Numbered from the stretch's first letter, positions 34,873 through 44,529 are shown. The stretch is DNA of 64,000 nt from Roseiflexaceae bacterium (GCA_947450095.1 CANFUF010000001.1:1-64000); one strand, 5' to 3'. Numbers and translations: made by a program. Notes: generated from the sequence alone by a model not told the origin.

Positions 34873-35700
34873 ATGCGTATCGCAGTAACCGGAGGCAATG
34901 GTGATTTAGCCCGTGTGCTCATCCCCATGCTTGTAGCCCAGGGTCACGACGTCAAAAGCCTCGACCGCACCTTGCCCGCACGCACCAGCGATAATCCACT
35001 CCCGGCCCATGCCGTCGTTGTCGACACCACTGATTATGGGCAAGTCGTGGCGGCGCTCACCGGCTGTGACGGCATCATTCACCTCGCAGCCCACCGCTCA
35101 CCGATGCAAGCTCCTGACCACGTCGTCTACCACGACAACACCGTCAGTAGCTATCATGTGTTGCTCGCCGCCGAAACACTCGGCATCCGCCATGTCTGTA
35201 TGGCCTCCAGCATCAATGCCATCGGTGGCGTGTTTAGCAAAGCCCCGCGCTACGACTACCTGCCCCTCGACGAACTCCACCCTTGCTACGCCGAAGATGC
35301 CTATAGTCAATCAAAATGGGTACTCGAGCTCCAAGGTGACGCCTTTGCCCGCCGCCGCAGTAATGTCGCCATTAGTAGCCTGCGCTTCCACGGGATTACT
35401 TCCCGCGAAAACGCCATGACGTACTGGGCCCACAACGCCGCCGGCATCAAGCACCTCTGGGGCTATGTCGACCCCAAGGCCGCCGCCCGTGCCTGTATTG
35501 CCGCCATGAACGTCACTTGGACCGGCCACAACGTTTTTTATATCGTCGCCCCTGATGTGGCAAGTGACGTCGCCAGCGAAACCCTCGCCGCCACCAATTA
35601 CCCCAACGCCACGCACAAACCCCAACTCACCGGCACCATGGGATTTTTTGATTGTAGCAAAGCCGCCAATCTACTTGGTTGGTACCATAACGAGGAATAA
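34873..35700 (+). CDS. NAD-dependent epimerase/dehydratase, uronate-dehydrogenase-like
   Basis: A 275-residue extended SDR: Rossmann motif TGGNGDLA at the N-terminus, HLAAHRSP near 72, catalytic Ser in ASSINAIGG near 115 and YSQSK (YxxxK) near 145. Size and layout resemble uronate dehydrogenase, which oxidises D-glucuronate or D-galacturonate at C1 to the aldaro-lactone. The lactonase and dehydratase genes directly downstream support that role. The gene at 44530-45351 is a clear paralogue with the same SSINAIG motif. A 4-epimerase or reductase on another sugar remains possible. Confidence 0.75.
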   Translation: MRIAVTGGNGDLARVLIPMLVAQGHDVKSLDRTLPARTSDNPLPAHAVVVDTTDYGQVVAALTGCDGIIHLAAHRSPMQAPDHVVYHDNTVSSYHVLLAAETLGIRHVCMASSINAIGGVFSKAPRYDYLPLDELHPCYAEDAYSQSKWVLELQGDAFARRRSNVAISSLRFHGITSRENAMTYWAHNAAGIKHLWGYVDPKAAARACIAAMNVTWTGHNVFYIVAPDVASDVASETLAATNYPNATHKPQLTGTMGFFDCSKAANLLGWYHNEE

Positions 35701-35705
35701 ATTTC

Positions 35706-36878
35706 ATGAAAATCACTGACATCAAGTGTTATCCATTGTGGATTGGCACACGCAATCAGCTCGTCATCAAAATCGAAACCGATGAGGGTATTTATGGCCT
35801 CGGCGAATCCGGCCTCAGTGGTCGTGAATTGGCGGTTATGGGTGCCGTTAACCACTTCCGCGAGTTTTTGATTGGCCAAAACCCGATGCACATGGGACGT
35901 ATCTGGCAAGAACTCTACCGTAGCCAATACTTCGAAGGTGGTCGCGTATTGACCGCCGCCCAAAGTGCCATCGATATCGCCTTGTATGACATCGCCGGCA
36001 AAGCCCTCGGCGTGCCCGTCCATCAGCTCCTCGGTGGCCAACAGCGCGATCACATCCCCTGCTTCGTCACCACCGGTGGCTCGACCCCCGACGAAATGCT
36101 CGCTAGCGCCCAATTGCTCTGGGATCACGGCTGGCGCGTCATCCGCACCGGCATGCTGGCCCCCCGCAACCACGGCGAAGGCATCTTTGAGCCACGCGAG
36201 ACGATTGGCCTCACCGCCAAAACCCTCATCAAAATCCGTGAAACATTGGGCGATGAACTGACGCTTGGCATCGACTACCACCATCGCTTGTCGTTGGCCG
36301 AAACGGCATCGTTTTGTCAGCGCATGCCCGTCGGTACCATCGACTTCATCGAAGAACCCATGCGCGACGAAAGTCCCGAAGCTTACGAAGCCTTGCGCAA
36401 AATGACCCCCGTGCCCTTTGCCGTCGGCGAAGAATTCGCCAGCAAATGGCAATTTGCCCCGTTCATCGAACGCCATTTGACCGATTTTGCCCGCCTCGAC
36501 ATCTGTAATGTAGGCGGCTTTACCGAATCCATGAAGGTGGCTGGTTGGGCTGAAGCACACTACATCGACTTGATGCCCCACAACCCGCTCGGTCCCGTCT
36601 GCACGGCTGCCACCATTCACCTCGCAGCAGCAGTACCGAATTTTGCCTGGCTGGAAGTACGGGTATCGCCCAGCGAAAATCTCTACAAGGGTGACGGCAT
36701 CAACGACGTCGATGTCATCTTCCCTGTCAACCCCAAACTCAACGGCAACGCCTTTGACGTACCCCAAGCCCCAGGGCTCGGGATTGAATTCGACGAAGAA
36801 ACCGCCAAAAAACATACCTGGAAGTTCTGGGAGGCACCACACTTACGCCGCCGCGATGGCTCAGTCACCAATTGGTAA
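35706..36878 (+). CDS. Enolase-superfamily sugar-acid dehydratase, D-galactonate dehydratase-like
   Basis: A 390-residue two-domain (capping plus barrel) enzyme that abstracts the alpha-proton of a sugar acid and eliminates water to give a 2-keto-3-deoxy acid. Metal ligands are Asp in GIDYHH, Glu in DFIEEPM and Glu in AVGEEFAS; the catalytic His is in MPHNPLGP. The C-terminus, KFWEAPHLRRRDGSVTNW, matches the DgoD-type ending. The usual KxK position reads VIRTG, so one base differs from mandelate-racemase types, as in DgoD-like enzymes. It is 5 bp after the epimerase and in the same operon. Galactonate or an aldarate are candidate substrates. Confidence 0.85.
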   Translation: MKITDIKCYPLWIGTRNQLVIKIETDEGIYGLGESGLSGRELAVMGAVNHFREFLIGQNPMHMGRIWQELYRSQYFEGGRVLTAAQSAIDIALYDIAGKALGVPVHQLLGGQQRDHIPCFVTTGGSTPDEMLASAQLLWDHGWRVIRTGMLAPRNHGEGIFEPRETIGLTAKTLIKIRETLGDELTLGIDYHHRLSLAETASFCQRMPVGTIDFIEEPMRDESPEAYEALRKMTPVPFAVGEEFASKWQFAPFIERHLTDFARLDICNVGGFTESMKVAGWAEAHYIDLMPHNPLGPVCTAATIHLAAAVPNFAWLEVRVSPSENLYKGDGINDVDVIFPVNPKLNGNAFDVPQAPGLGIEFDEETAKKHTWKFWEAPHLRRRDGSVTNW

Positions 36879-36886
36879 TCGGCAAC

Positions 36887-36920
36887 ACCCCCGAGAGAGA
36901 AACATTTCTTTCTCGGGGGT
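36887..36920 (+). other. Intergenic hairpin
   Basis: ACCCCCGAGAGAGAAA pairs with TTTCTTTCTCGGGGGT (one mismatch), loop CA. No T-run follows; likely mRNA processing or stability element between dehydratase and lactonase. Confidence 0.6.
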
Positions 36921-36939
36921 CTCACAAAAGGAGCACCCA

Positions 36940-37956
36940 ATGTCACAGATTCTCGTAGGAAGCTACAATACGCCCGATCACGCCGGCGTGGCACTCATGG
37001 AAGTCGATGGGAGCGGTACCTATCACGTCGTCAGCCAGTTAACTGGCATCGAGAATCCTTCATTCATGACCCAACACGGCAAATCCATTTATGCCGTGAG
37101 TGAGACCCCTACCGGTGGTGGCGTCGTCGCCATCATGCGCCAAGGAAATACCCTCAGCTACGGCGTCCGCCGCCCGAGTGGCGGTGGCTGGCCATGTCAT
37201 GTGCGGGTGAGTAACGACGGGCACTTTGTAATTGCCACCAACTACGGCACCGGTACCGTGGCGCTGTTGCGTATCGAAAGCGATGGCTCGCTCACCGGAC
37301 TCAACGACCTCGCGTTCCACACGGGCAGTGGCCCTAATACCGGACGCCAAGGCGAACCGCACGCCCATTCAGCCATCTTCACCCCTGATGGGGCCTATGT
37401 AATTGCGGCCGATTTAGGGACTGACGAGTTGGTGTTTTATACCATCAACACCCAAACCAATCAACTGGTACGCACCCATACCGTCAATACCCCGGCAGGC
37501 AATGGCCCACGGCATACGATTTTCCATCCCAATGGTCAAATATTATACGTGGCCAACGAATTAGCCTGTAGCGTGTCAGTATTTGCGTATGCCAACGGTA
37601 CACTCACCCACATCGCCGATCATTCAACAATCACCGGCGCTAACAACGACTTTACAGTGGCAGACATTCATATCAGCCCCGACCAACAATTCCTTTACTG
37701 CACGACCCGCACCGACAATACCATTGCCGCCTATCAGATTCTCGCTGACGGTAATCTCAACCGTATCGGGGTGTATAGTTGTGGCGGTGCCTGGCCGCGC
37801 AATTTCGCGATTGCACCAGACGGTTCATATATCCTCATTGCCTGCCAACACGACAATCATATTGCCGTGTTACCACGTAACACTACCACCGGTACCCTTG
37901 GCGCACGGGTGGCAACAATCCCCATGCATAGCGTCTCTTTTATTGAATTTATATAA
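36940..37956 (+). CDS. Beta-propeller lactonase (6-phosphogluconolactonase / YbhE family)
   Basis: A 338-residue seven-bladed propeller. It shows LVGSYNTPDHAGV at the N-terminus, RRPSGGGWPCHV, ATNYGTGTVALL, GRQGEPHAHSAIF, NGPRHTIFHPNG and the closing GGAWPRNFAIAPDG, all standard for this lactonase family. It hydrolyses sugar lactones to acids; with an upstream uronate-dehydrogenase-like enzyme it would open aldaro-lactones. AAAGGAG precedes ATG 36940; the open frame extends back to 36643 only because it overlaps the dehydratase gene. A strong terminator follows, ending the plus-strand operon. Confidence 0.9.
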   Translation: MSQILVGSYNTPDHAGVALMEVDGSGTYHVVSQLTGIENPSFMTQHGKSIYAVSETPTGGGVVAIMRQGNTLSYGVRRPSGGGWPCHVRVSNDGHFVIATNYGTGTVALLRIESDGSLTGLNDLAFHTGSGPNTGRQGEPHAHSAIFTPDGAYVIAADLGTDELVFYTINTQTNQLVRTHTVNTPAGNGPRHTIFHPNGQILYVANELACSVSVFAYANGTLTHIADHSTITGANNDFTVADIHISPDQQFLYCTTRTDNTIAAYQILADGNLNRIGVYSCGGAWPRNFAIAPDGSYILIACQHDNHIAVLPRNTTTGTLGARVATIPMHSVSFIEFI

Positions 37957-37975
37957 CTAATTTCCGCTTCACAAC

Positions 37976-38022
37976 ACCGCAAAACACAGTTACTGCAATT
38001 CGCAGTGTGTTTTGCGGTTATT
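37976..38022 (+). terminator. Terminator of the plus-strand sugar-acid operon
   Basis: A perfect 13-bp stem, ACCGCAAAACACA / TGTGTTTTGCGGT, with an inner CTGC/GCAG pairing, then TATTTGTT. Confidence 0.8.
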
Positions 38023-38156
38023 TGTTAATAAATTAATACTTAAATAGTTTTGTAATTTAGCTGTAACTATAATTCATGTATATTAATATATTTTTTTAAA
38101 TTTATTGCTATTATTACTCATAGTATTATTGATGTTGATATTAAGGGTATGATGTA

Positions 38157-40943
38157 ATGAAACAGCAAACCTTTGGCGCTACAGTACGCTATTACTTACA
38201 AAACTACGAGACACAAATAATCGAAGTCGAGGAATTTAGCCTCTATCCATATTTGTTAGCGTTTTGTTATATCATTGCCTGCGTTACGGTTTTGGTTATG
38301 TTGGGGATTCCGCACAATCAACTTGATTTGACCGCGTCAACCGTAGCAACCAAGAATTTGTATCAAGTAGAGCAACGCACCGAAGCACCATATAGCTTCC
38401 GATGGTTGGCCCAAGACAGCGAAATACCGTTACCACAACCAAGTAATGGGAGCCAAATCATACGGCTGATAGCGACTGTACCATTACCCAACAGTCATGT
38501 GACGCTTTATTTTAACAATCAAAATCCAGTGACATTCCCCGTCACACCAAATGTATTTCGCCGATATGAATATCTTGTCAATGTGCCACGGAGCAATGAA
38601 ACGACACTTTTGCGCTTCCACAGCGATAATGTGTCCCAAAACGGTCGGGAATTATCAATTGGGTTGACCAAGATCATGATGATGCCGCTGACGCCATATA
38701 TTATCCCACGCACACTGGTATTGTTGTTAATCCTCTACACGGCAATCGTGGTATTTGTATGGCGCATGAAATGGTATTTAATATTGACATTTTATGCAAC
38801 GAGTATTGCATTCCTAGCATATGCAGCCACACACGTATATCCCAGCGACAGTTGGTATTATGCCTATTTGGTCGCCTTTGGATTGGGCGGGATTATTATT
38901 GGGCGGAGCAAACCAGCCAAAAAAGATGATCCGTTGGTCGCACCGGTATATCGCCGTGACGTCGATGGATTACGCGCGATTGCGATTATTGCGGTGGTGG
39001 TATACCATGCGTTCCCTACACTCTTACCGAGTGGCAATATCGGTGTCGATATCTTTTTTGTCATCTCGGGATATTTAATCAGTCAATTATTAATCCGCCA
39101 GTTTGTCAAAAACACTTTTTCATTCAATGATTTTTATAATCGCCGGATCCGGCGTATTTTTCCGGCACTTTTGTGCATGTTGTTTGTGGTTACCGTAATA
39201 GGGCTATTGGTTTTATTCCCAAACGAGTATGCCCAACTCGGACGGCATATTGGGGCAGGGGCAGGGTTTTTTGCGAATCTCCTACTCTATACCGAAGTCA
39301 ATTACTTTGATAAATCGGCGGCTTACAAACCATTACTCCATTTGTGGTCACTCGGTGTCGAAGAACAATTTTATGTTGTTTGGCCAATTTTGCTCTATAT
39401 ATTTCGGCAGCGCTTACGTTCGGTAACGGCATTGATTACGACGCTGATTGCCGCCTCGTTTTTGGTCAATCTCCGCCTCGACGACACATTGCCAATTGCG
39501 TCATTTTATTGGCCCATGTCACGCGTCTGGGAACTATTGGTGGGAACATTGGTCGTTCACATCCTCGCAAACCCCACCATCCGCCAACGCTTATTTTTCA
39601 CCCCAATCATTGCCCACAGCATTAGTGGCGTAGGGATTGCACTGCTGGTCGCCAGTATGTTTTGGGCAAATGGTGACGCAAGCTATACGTACTACAGTGC
39701 AATTTTGCCGATAACTGGGGCAATTTTGGTGATTGTGGCCGGTGAACGGGCCTGGTTCAATCGGATTATTTTGGCAAACCCGGTCATGGTATGGATTGGG
39801 TTAATCAGCTTCCCACTCTATCTCTGGCATTGGCCACTCTTGTCGTTTGCGAATTTTTTTACCAATACCGAACCCAGCATTGTCATTCGCATCGTGCTGG
39901 TAGGCATCAGCATACTCCTTGCCTGGTTAACCTATGCTTATCTCGAGAAACCGTTGCGGCAAGGCAGTCTCCGGAGCATTCCGACGCGCTACTTTAGCTA
40001 TGCCACTTTTGCGTGCGGAATTGTAGGGTATTTTGTAATTGGCAGCGGTATTATCGCACCATTGAATCGCAATGCACCAGATACGACAGTTTCTGCCAAT
40101 TCCTCCATCATCACCAGCACTCCTTTGTGCGCGGGAATCGAAACCAGTTATTTGGTCACTTGTCTCCATCATCAACGGGGGAACGATGTCACCGAAGAAT
40201 TTGTCTTTGTCGGTGATAGTCATGCCGAATTACTTGCATCGGGCAATAACATCCCTCAATCAACGACCGTATTTGCCGCGCATTATTGTTTACCGTTGTT
40301 AGGCATCGAACGCTTTGTTGATCAATCGGCACGACCTTTTGGGTGTGACGATATGCATAAATTACCTGCATTCATCAATAATCTCCGTGACAATCCACCC
40401 GCGCATCACCGCACGATTATCCTTGCTGGACGATTTGTGGCCATTGAACCGAGCAATAATATTTTCGCTGATCGCCGTGGTTACTATCAATTCAGTGGAC
40501 CACGAATGGAATCCAACGCCGTAAACCTCGATACTGTATTCCAAAAAGGCTTGCAACGGACATTAACCGCATTAACCACGTTACCCAACACTAGCGTCGT
40601 TTTTGTGGATCAAGCACCAGAACTCGACTTTATGCCAATGAATTGCAACCGGCTACAATTATTTCACTCCCTCGCAGATTCAACCTGTACCACCCCGCAA
40701 TCACCGATTATGCAGGCATTTGTGCGCTACAAACGCAACGCCACGACGGTGCTCGCACAGTACCCGATGGTGCGACGCTATGACCCGATGAATGCCCTCT
40801 GTAGCAACAATCAATGTGCCATTATGACAAATGGCAATGCAATTTATCTCGATACCAATCACTTAACCACATTTGGTGCGAGTATTGTTGATGCTGATTT
40901 ATGGAAAAACGTCCTCGGGGTCAATCCCAATCCTGGTAGCTAA
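38157..40943 (+). CDS. OafA-type acyltransferase with C-terminal SGNH domain
   Basis: A 928-residue membrane enzyme transferring acyl (often acetyl) groups to surface glycans. An unusual N-terminal ~250 residues (one TM helix, an extracytoplasmic beta-rich part, then three TM helices) precede the acyltransferase-3 domain (~265-640), which begins RRDVDGLRAIAI with the family His in VVYHAFP and the RRIRRIFP arginine patch. The SGNH esterase-like domain starts near 680 with VFVGDSHAE (catalytic Ser) and has DTNHLTTFG near the end (Asp/His). It is flanked by AT-rich DNA upstream and lies between the two sugar-acid blocks, without obvious functional link to them. Confidence 0.9.
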   Translation: MKQQTFGATVRYYLQNYETQIIEVEEFSLYPYLLAFCYIIACVTVLVMLGIPHNQLDLTASTVATKNLYQVEQRTEAPYSFRWLAQDSEIPLPQPSNGSQIIRLIATVPLPNSHVTLYFNNQNPVTFPVTPNVFRRYEYLVNVPRSNETTLLRFHSDNVSQNGRELSIGLTKIMMMPLTPYIIPRTLVLLLILYTAIVVFVWRMKWYLILTFYATSIAFLAYAATHVYPSDSWYYAYLVAFGLGGIIIGRSKPAKKDDPLVAPVYRRDVDGLRAIAIIAVVVYHAFPTLLPSGNIGVDIFFVISGYLISQLLIRQFVKNTFSFNDFYNRRIRRIFPALLCMLFVVTVIGLLVLFPNEYAQLGRHIGAGAGFFANLLLYTEVNYFDKSAAYKPLLHLWSLGVEEQFYVVWPILLYIFRQRLRSVTALITTLIAASFLVNLRLDDTLPIASFYWPMSRVWELLVGTLVVHILANPTIRQRLFFTPIIAHSISGVGIALLVASMFWANGDASYTYYSAILPITGAILVIVAGERAWFNRIILANPVMVWIGLISFPLYLWHWPLLSFANFFTNTEPSIVIRIVLVGISILLAWLTYAYLEKPLRQGSLRSIPTRYFSYATFACGIVGYFVIGSGIIAPLNRNAPDTTVSANSSIITSTPLCAGIETSYLVTCLHHQRGNDVTEEFVFVGDSHAELLASGNNIPQSTTVFAAHYCLPLLGIERFVDQSARPFGCDDMHKLPAFINNLRDNPPAHHRTIILAGRFVAIEPSNNIFADRRGYYQFSGPRMESNAVNLDTVFQKGLQRTLTALTTLPNTSVVFVDQAPELDFMPMNCNRLQLFHSLADSTCTTPQSPIMQAFVRYKRNATTVLAQYPMVRRYDPMNALCSNNQCAIMTNGNAIYLDTNHLTTFGASIVDADLWKNVLGVNPNPGS

Positions 40944-40954
40944 ATTCACTGCTA

Positions 40955-40995
40955 CGCAGACGCCCGTTCAGGTATAACCTGAACGGGCGTCTGCG
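40955..40995. terminator. Bidirectional hairpin between convergent genes
   Basis: A perfect 18-19-bp stem, GCAGACGCCCGTTCAGGT / ACCTGAACGGGCGTCTGC, with a 3-nt loop. T-tracts are poor on both sides, so it may block read-through as structure. Confidence 0.75.
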
Positions 40996-41014
40996 GTGTG
41001 CGTAGATTATTGAA

Positions 41015-42271
41015 TTACGGCGTCCAGATGGTACCGTCTGGCCAGCGACTCTGGGTCCACTCCACCACCTTGGTATCGACAGGGTACTTGGCTGCTTTTT
41101 GTTCGTCAAAGTCAACACCCCAGCCTGGTTTGTCGTTGACATAGACATAGCCACCATGTACTTCGGGACAACCGGGGAAGACTTCGTACAGATTTGGACC
41201 GAAGTGAATCACTTCTTGGATACCAAAATTGCGGCTCGACAAGTCGAGATGCACGTTGGCAGCATGCCCAATTGGCGATACATCGCCAGGGCCATGCCAG
41301 GCCGTACGAATCCCGAATTGCTCAGCAAACGCGGCCAACTTGCGGGCCGGCGTCACACCACCGATGGCCGACACGTGTGAGCGGATGAAGTCAATCAACT
41401 GCTCGCTAATCAACGTCTTCCATTCCGCGGCATTCACATGCAATTCACCCATCGCGATGGGGGTCGTGCAATGCTCACGCAAGCGGCGGAACCATTCGAT
41501 TTGGTCGGGGGCAAATGGATCTTCGAGGAAAAAGAGCCGGTACGGTTCGAGGGCTTTGCCCATGCGTACCGCATCAATCGGCGCAATCCGCTCGTGGATG
41601 TCATGGAGCAAAAAGAGGTCGTAGCCGATTTTGTTACGAATATAATCAAACATCGGCGGAATCGAGCGCGCATAGACATCGGGTTGATAGTAAGCACCGG
41701 GGAAGGTAGATTCGAGGTTATCCATTGAGCGCATGCGATGCGTCGCTTGTGGCGAATCTTTGCTCGGCACGCTGTTTTGTTTGGTGATGTCTTGGATACG
41801 ACCGCCGTAACCACCCATTTGACAACGCACGGCGAGGGCGCCACTCTCTTGGTACTTGATGACGTTTTCGAGCACTTCTTGGGGGTCACGACCATCGGCG
41901 TGGCGATAAACCATGGCGCCTTCGCGACATTTGCCACCCCAAAGTTGATAGACGGGCATGTTGGCGATTTTGCCTTTGATGTCCCACAAGGCCATGTCGA
42001 CACCGCTGATGGCGTTGTTGAGCACGGGGCCGTTGCGCCAGTAGGAGTTGACCATCATCAACTGCCACATGTCTTCGCTGTTGCGGGGGTCACGACCGAC
42101 CAGCAATGGCTCGAGATAATCTTCGACCGCTTTGACCACCAATGTGGCCCGTTGGGTAAACGTGGCACAGCCCAAACCAAACAACCCATCTTGGTCAGTT
42201 TCGACTTTGACGACGACGACACCAATGCCGTCAGGAGCGGTCAAAAACGCCCGTACACGCGTGATTTTCAT
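41015..42271 (-). CDS. Enolase-superfamily dehydratase, ManD/RspA type
   Basis: A 418-residue member of the D-mannonate dehydratase/RspA subgroup. It shows WRRGPV-like YWRNGPVLNNAISGVDMALWDIKGK, the long loop after VYRHADG, metal ligands in LLHDIHERI, FFLEDP and AMGELHVN, the His in HGPGDVSP, and the C-terminal PDGTIWTP. RspA-group enzymes dehydrate D-mannonate or D-gluconate, some only poorly. ATG 42271 with GGAG upstream is preferred to the longer frame. It is the last gene of the minus-strand catabolic block, which also encodes a UxuA-type mannonate dehydratase, so the two may act on different epimers. Confidence 0.9.
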   Translation of the reverse strand: MKITRVRAFLTAPDGIGVVVVKVETDQDGLFGLGCATFTQRATLVVKAVEDYLEPLLVGRDPRNSEDMWQLMMVNSYWRNGPVLNNAISGVDMALWDIKGKIANMPVYQLWGGKCREGAMVYRHADGRDPQEVLENVIKYQESGALAVRCQMGGYGGRIQDITKQNSVPSKDSPQATHRMRSMDNLESTFPGAYYQPDVYARSIPPMFDYIRNKIGYDLFLLHDIHERIAPIDAVRMGKALEPYRLFFLEDPFAPDQIEWFRRLREHCTTPIAMGELHVNAAEWKTLISEQLIDFIRSHVSAIGGVTPARKLAAFAEQFGIRTAWHGPGDVSPIGHAANVHLDLSSRNFGIQEVIHFGPNLYEVFPGCPEVHGGYVYVNDKPGWGVDFDEQKAAKYPVDTKVVEWTQSRWPDGTIWTP

Positions 42272-42309
42272 TGTAATCTCCATTGACAAAAAAAGCCTAC
42301 CACCCACAT

Positions 42310-42349
42310 CCACCAGCTCCCACGTCACCATGACGATGGGAGCTGGTGG
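42310..42349 (-). terminator. Hairpin between two enolase-superfamily genes
   Basis: CCACCAGCTCCCA pairs with TGGGAGCTGGTGG, with an inner CGTCA/TGACG stem. A T-tract is absent; possible partial terminator or processing site. Confidence 0.6.
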
Positions 42350-42361
42350 TATACGTCGGTC

Positions 42362-43669
42362 CTACGACCAGAGTCGATCCCAGCTTTTGGCTTCGTCCCA
42401 TTCGGGGGTTGGCTCAAAGAATCCGCTGCCCTTGACCAAATGTTCCTTGACCACGTCGAGATTGACGTCAAAACCCAAGCCCGGGGTATGGGGCACTGCA
42501 ATGTAGCCGTTTTGGATGACGGGGCCACTGCGCCCGGTAATAGTGATGAAATCGCTCCAGAAGGGTTCTTCGGAGAAGTGATGTTCGAGGGCGATGAAGT
42601 TTTCGGTAGCTGCCGCACAATGCACACTCGCCATCGTACTGATGGGCGTACCAGCCATGTGCATCGCCATGCTAATCCCACGCTCAGCGGCGTAATCGCC
42701 GATGCGCTTGGTTTCCATGATACCGCCACTCGTCGCCATGTCGGGGTGAATGATATTGACGCCACGGGCATCGATAAGCGGTTTAAAACCATCGAGGGCG
42801 TAGATGTCTTCACCGGTACAGACCGGCGTGTGGAGTTCGCGCTCGAGCTGCACCCATTGATCGGTGAATTGCCACGGCACCAGGTCTTCGAGCCAGGCCA
42901 AGTTGTAGGGCTCGAGCGCTTTGCCGAGGCGAATACAATCGTCGATACCGATATGACCAAAATGGTCGGCGGCGATTGGCACTTCGTAGCCTACCGTCGC
43001 ACGCACTTGCGCCACATATTCTACAATCATGTCCAACCCTTTGGGGGTGATACGGACATGGGTGAAGGGATGTTGCAAGGTGTGCAAGTTGAGCATTTTG
43101 TCGAAGTGTGCATCGCTCCCGCCGGGCAACATGCCGTCGGGATAGGTCAAGGCACCGGGCACGCCGATGAGTGGTTGGATGCCTACGTCCATTTTGAGCA
43201 TGGTATAGCCCCACGAGATGCGCTCTTGGAGCTGTTTGCCCATCGACACACCATCGGGTTCGTTGGGGGTATCGCAGTACATGCGCACGCGGTCGCGGTA
43301 TTGGCCACCGGCGAGGGCAAAGGCAGGCACGCCATAGGCTTTACCGGCCAGGTCCATCAAGGCCATTTCGACACCTGACACGCCGCCACCTTGGCGACCG
43401 TGGTGACCAAACTGCTTGATTTTGCGGAACAAACGATCCACGTTGCAGGGATTTTCGCCCAGCAAACGACTTTTGAGCATCAATGCGTATTTGGCAGAGG
43501 CCAAGTCACGGACTTCGCCCCAACCACTAATCCCTTGGTTGGTGTCGATGCGGATAATGCTAAAGTGCCAGTGGTCCCAGCCCACCGTGGCAATCCGCAT
43601 ATCAGTAATCTTGAGGTCGCTCGGGTTCGATGAGCGCTGAATGTTATCTTCGGGGCGCGTTCCGCTCAT
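42362..43669 (-). CDS. Mandelate racemase / muconate lactonizing enzyme family protein
   Basis: A 435-residue enolase-superfamily enzyme, third in this window. After a ~30-residue Ser/Asn-rich start, the capping domain begins at LKITDMRIATVGW. Barrel residues are Lys in TMLKMDVG, Asp in PIAADHFGH, Glu in WLEDLVPW and VCTGEDIY, and the candidate base His in MAMHMAGTP. It belongs to the acid-sugar dehydratase group, but I cannot assign a substrate. ATG 43669 overlaps the stop of the RraA-like gene (ATGA), so the two are translationally coupled and probably act in sequence (dehydratase then aldolase). Confidence 0.85.
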   Translation of the reverse strand: MSGTRPEDNIQRSSNPSDLKITDMRIATVGWDHWHFSIIRIDTNQGISGWGEVRDLASAKYALMLKSRLLGENPCNVDRLFRKIKQFGHHGRQGGGVSGVEMALMDLAGKAYGVPAFALAGGQYRDRVRMYCDTPNEPDGVSMGKQLQERISWGYTMLKMDVGIQPLIGVPGALTYPDGMLPGGSDAHFDKMLNLHTLQHPFTHVRITPKGLDMIVEYVAQVRATVGYEVPIAADHFGHIGIDDCIRLGKALEPYNLAWLEDLVPWQFTDQWVQLERELHTPVCTGEDIYALDGFKPLIDARGVNIIHPDMATSGGIMETKRIGDYAAERGISMAMHMAGTPISTMASVHCAAATENFIALEHHFSEEPFWSDFITITGRSGPVIQNGYIAVPHTPGLGFDVNLDVVKEHLVKGSGFFEPTPEWDEAKSWDRLWS

Positions 43670-44493
43670 TTGTTGTTCGCTTTCTTCCAGGCGGTGTAGT
43701 CGGCTTCGATGTCTTCGCGCCACGTGGGTACGTCGATTTCACCACTGGTGTAGGTGCCTTCGCCAATCCGCATTTTGCCGAATTCATCACGCACACGGAT
43801 GTTTTCGCTTTCTTCCACCACTTCTTGCACCAAATGTGGTGGGATGACGATGATACCCGTAGCGGTGCCCAAAATCACATCACCTGGCAAAATGGTAATG
43901 CCGTCGATGCGCACGGGAATGTTGATACCAGACAAGGTAACATCGGCGATGGCGGTTGGATCAAAGCCCCGCACATAGAAGTTGACATCGTCGAGGGTGA
44001 CCAGGCCGGCCAAGTCACGCACGCCGCCATCGATTACCGCGCCGGCATGGGTGCGTTTGGCGACGGCAGTGCCCAAGTTGTCACCAACCAAGGTGCCGTC
44101 TTTGATTTTGCCAAACAAATCACACACCAACACGTCGTTGCGCTCGAGTTGTTCGATAATCCACGAATTTTGGCCACCGATTTTGCCACGGCCAGCCTCA
44201 ATCCCGGAATCTTGAATGACTTTGTGGAAGTCGGGGCGGTGAGGGATGAATGCCGAGGTCACTGCCCGGCCGACGGTAACTTTACCGGGGTGGGTCTCTT
44301 TCCAGTTCCCGGCGAATTGCAAGTTGTAACCATGGCGACGCAAGGTGCCCCAGGCTTCTTCGGTGGTGACCAGTTTCATACGCTCGATCAAATCATCTGG
44401 CACTTTGGGGCGGCCATCGGCAAAGCGCTCGAAGGGGTTTTGGGCGGTGAGGGCAATCATTGCCTCACGAGTTGGTTGTACATGCCACGTCAT
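43666..44493 (-). CDS. RraA-family aldolase/decarboxylase-like protein
   Basis: A 275-residue protein of the RraA / 4-hydroxy-4-methyl-2-oxoglutarate aldolase family, which cleaves pyruvate-type aldols using a divalent metal. The diagnostic stretch LVGDNLGTA (metal and phosphate loop) and VIDGGVRDLAG (Arg-Asp pair) are intact, so it is likely an active lyase rather than an RNase E regulator. It is about 70 residues longer than minimal RraA, with additions at both ends. Coupled to the enolase-superfamily gene downstream, it may cleave a keto-deoxy sugar acid. Substrate inferred only. Confidence 0.83.
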   Translation of the reverse strand: MTWHVQPTREAMIALTAQNPFERFADGRPKVPDDLIERMKLVTTEEAWGTLRRHGYNLQFAGNWKETHPGKVTVGRAVTSAFIPHRPDFHKVIQDSGIEAGRGKIGGQNSWIIEQLERNDVLVCDLFGKIKDGTLVGDNLGTAVAKRTHAGAVIDGGVRDLAGLVTLDDVNFYVRGFDPTAIADVTLSGINIPVRIDGITILPGDVILGTATGIIVIPPHLVQEVVEESENIRVRDEFGKMRIGEGTYTSGEIDVPTWREDIEADYTAWKKANNK

Positions 44494-44529
44494 TGTAGTA
44501 TCCTTTCAAAAAACTGCGTATCACAAAAA

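Noticed and set aside
35598-36842. 414-codon minus-strand ORF opposite the DgoD-like gene
   Set aside because: Mirror ORF caused by codon bias; no domain, no start signals, and the plus-strand protein is clearly a real enzyme.
38157-40943. Acyltransferase gene as a horizontally acquired insert splitting one sugar-acid operon
   Set aside because: Although upstream DNA is AT-rich, there are no direct repeats, integrase or transposase remnants; the two blocks are on opposite strands and each has its own terminator.
42440-43378. 312-codon plus-strand ORF opposite an enolase-superfamily gene
   Set aside because: Shadow of the coding strand; composition is His/Gly/Val rich without any recognisable motif.
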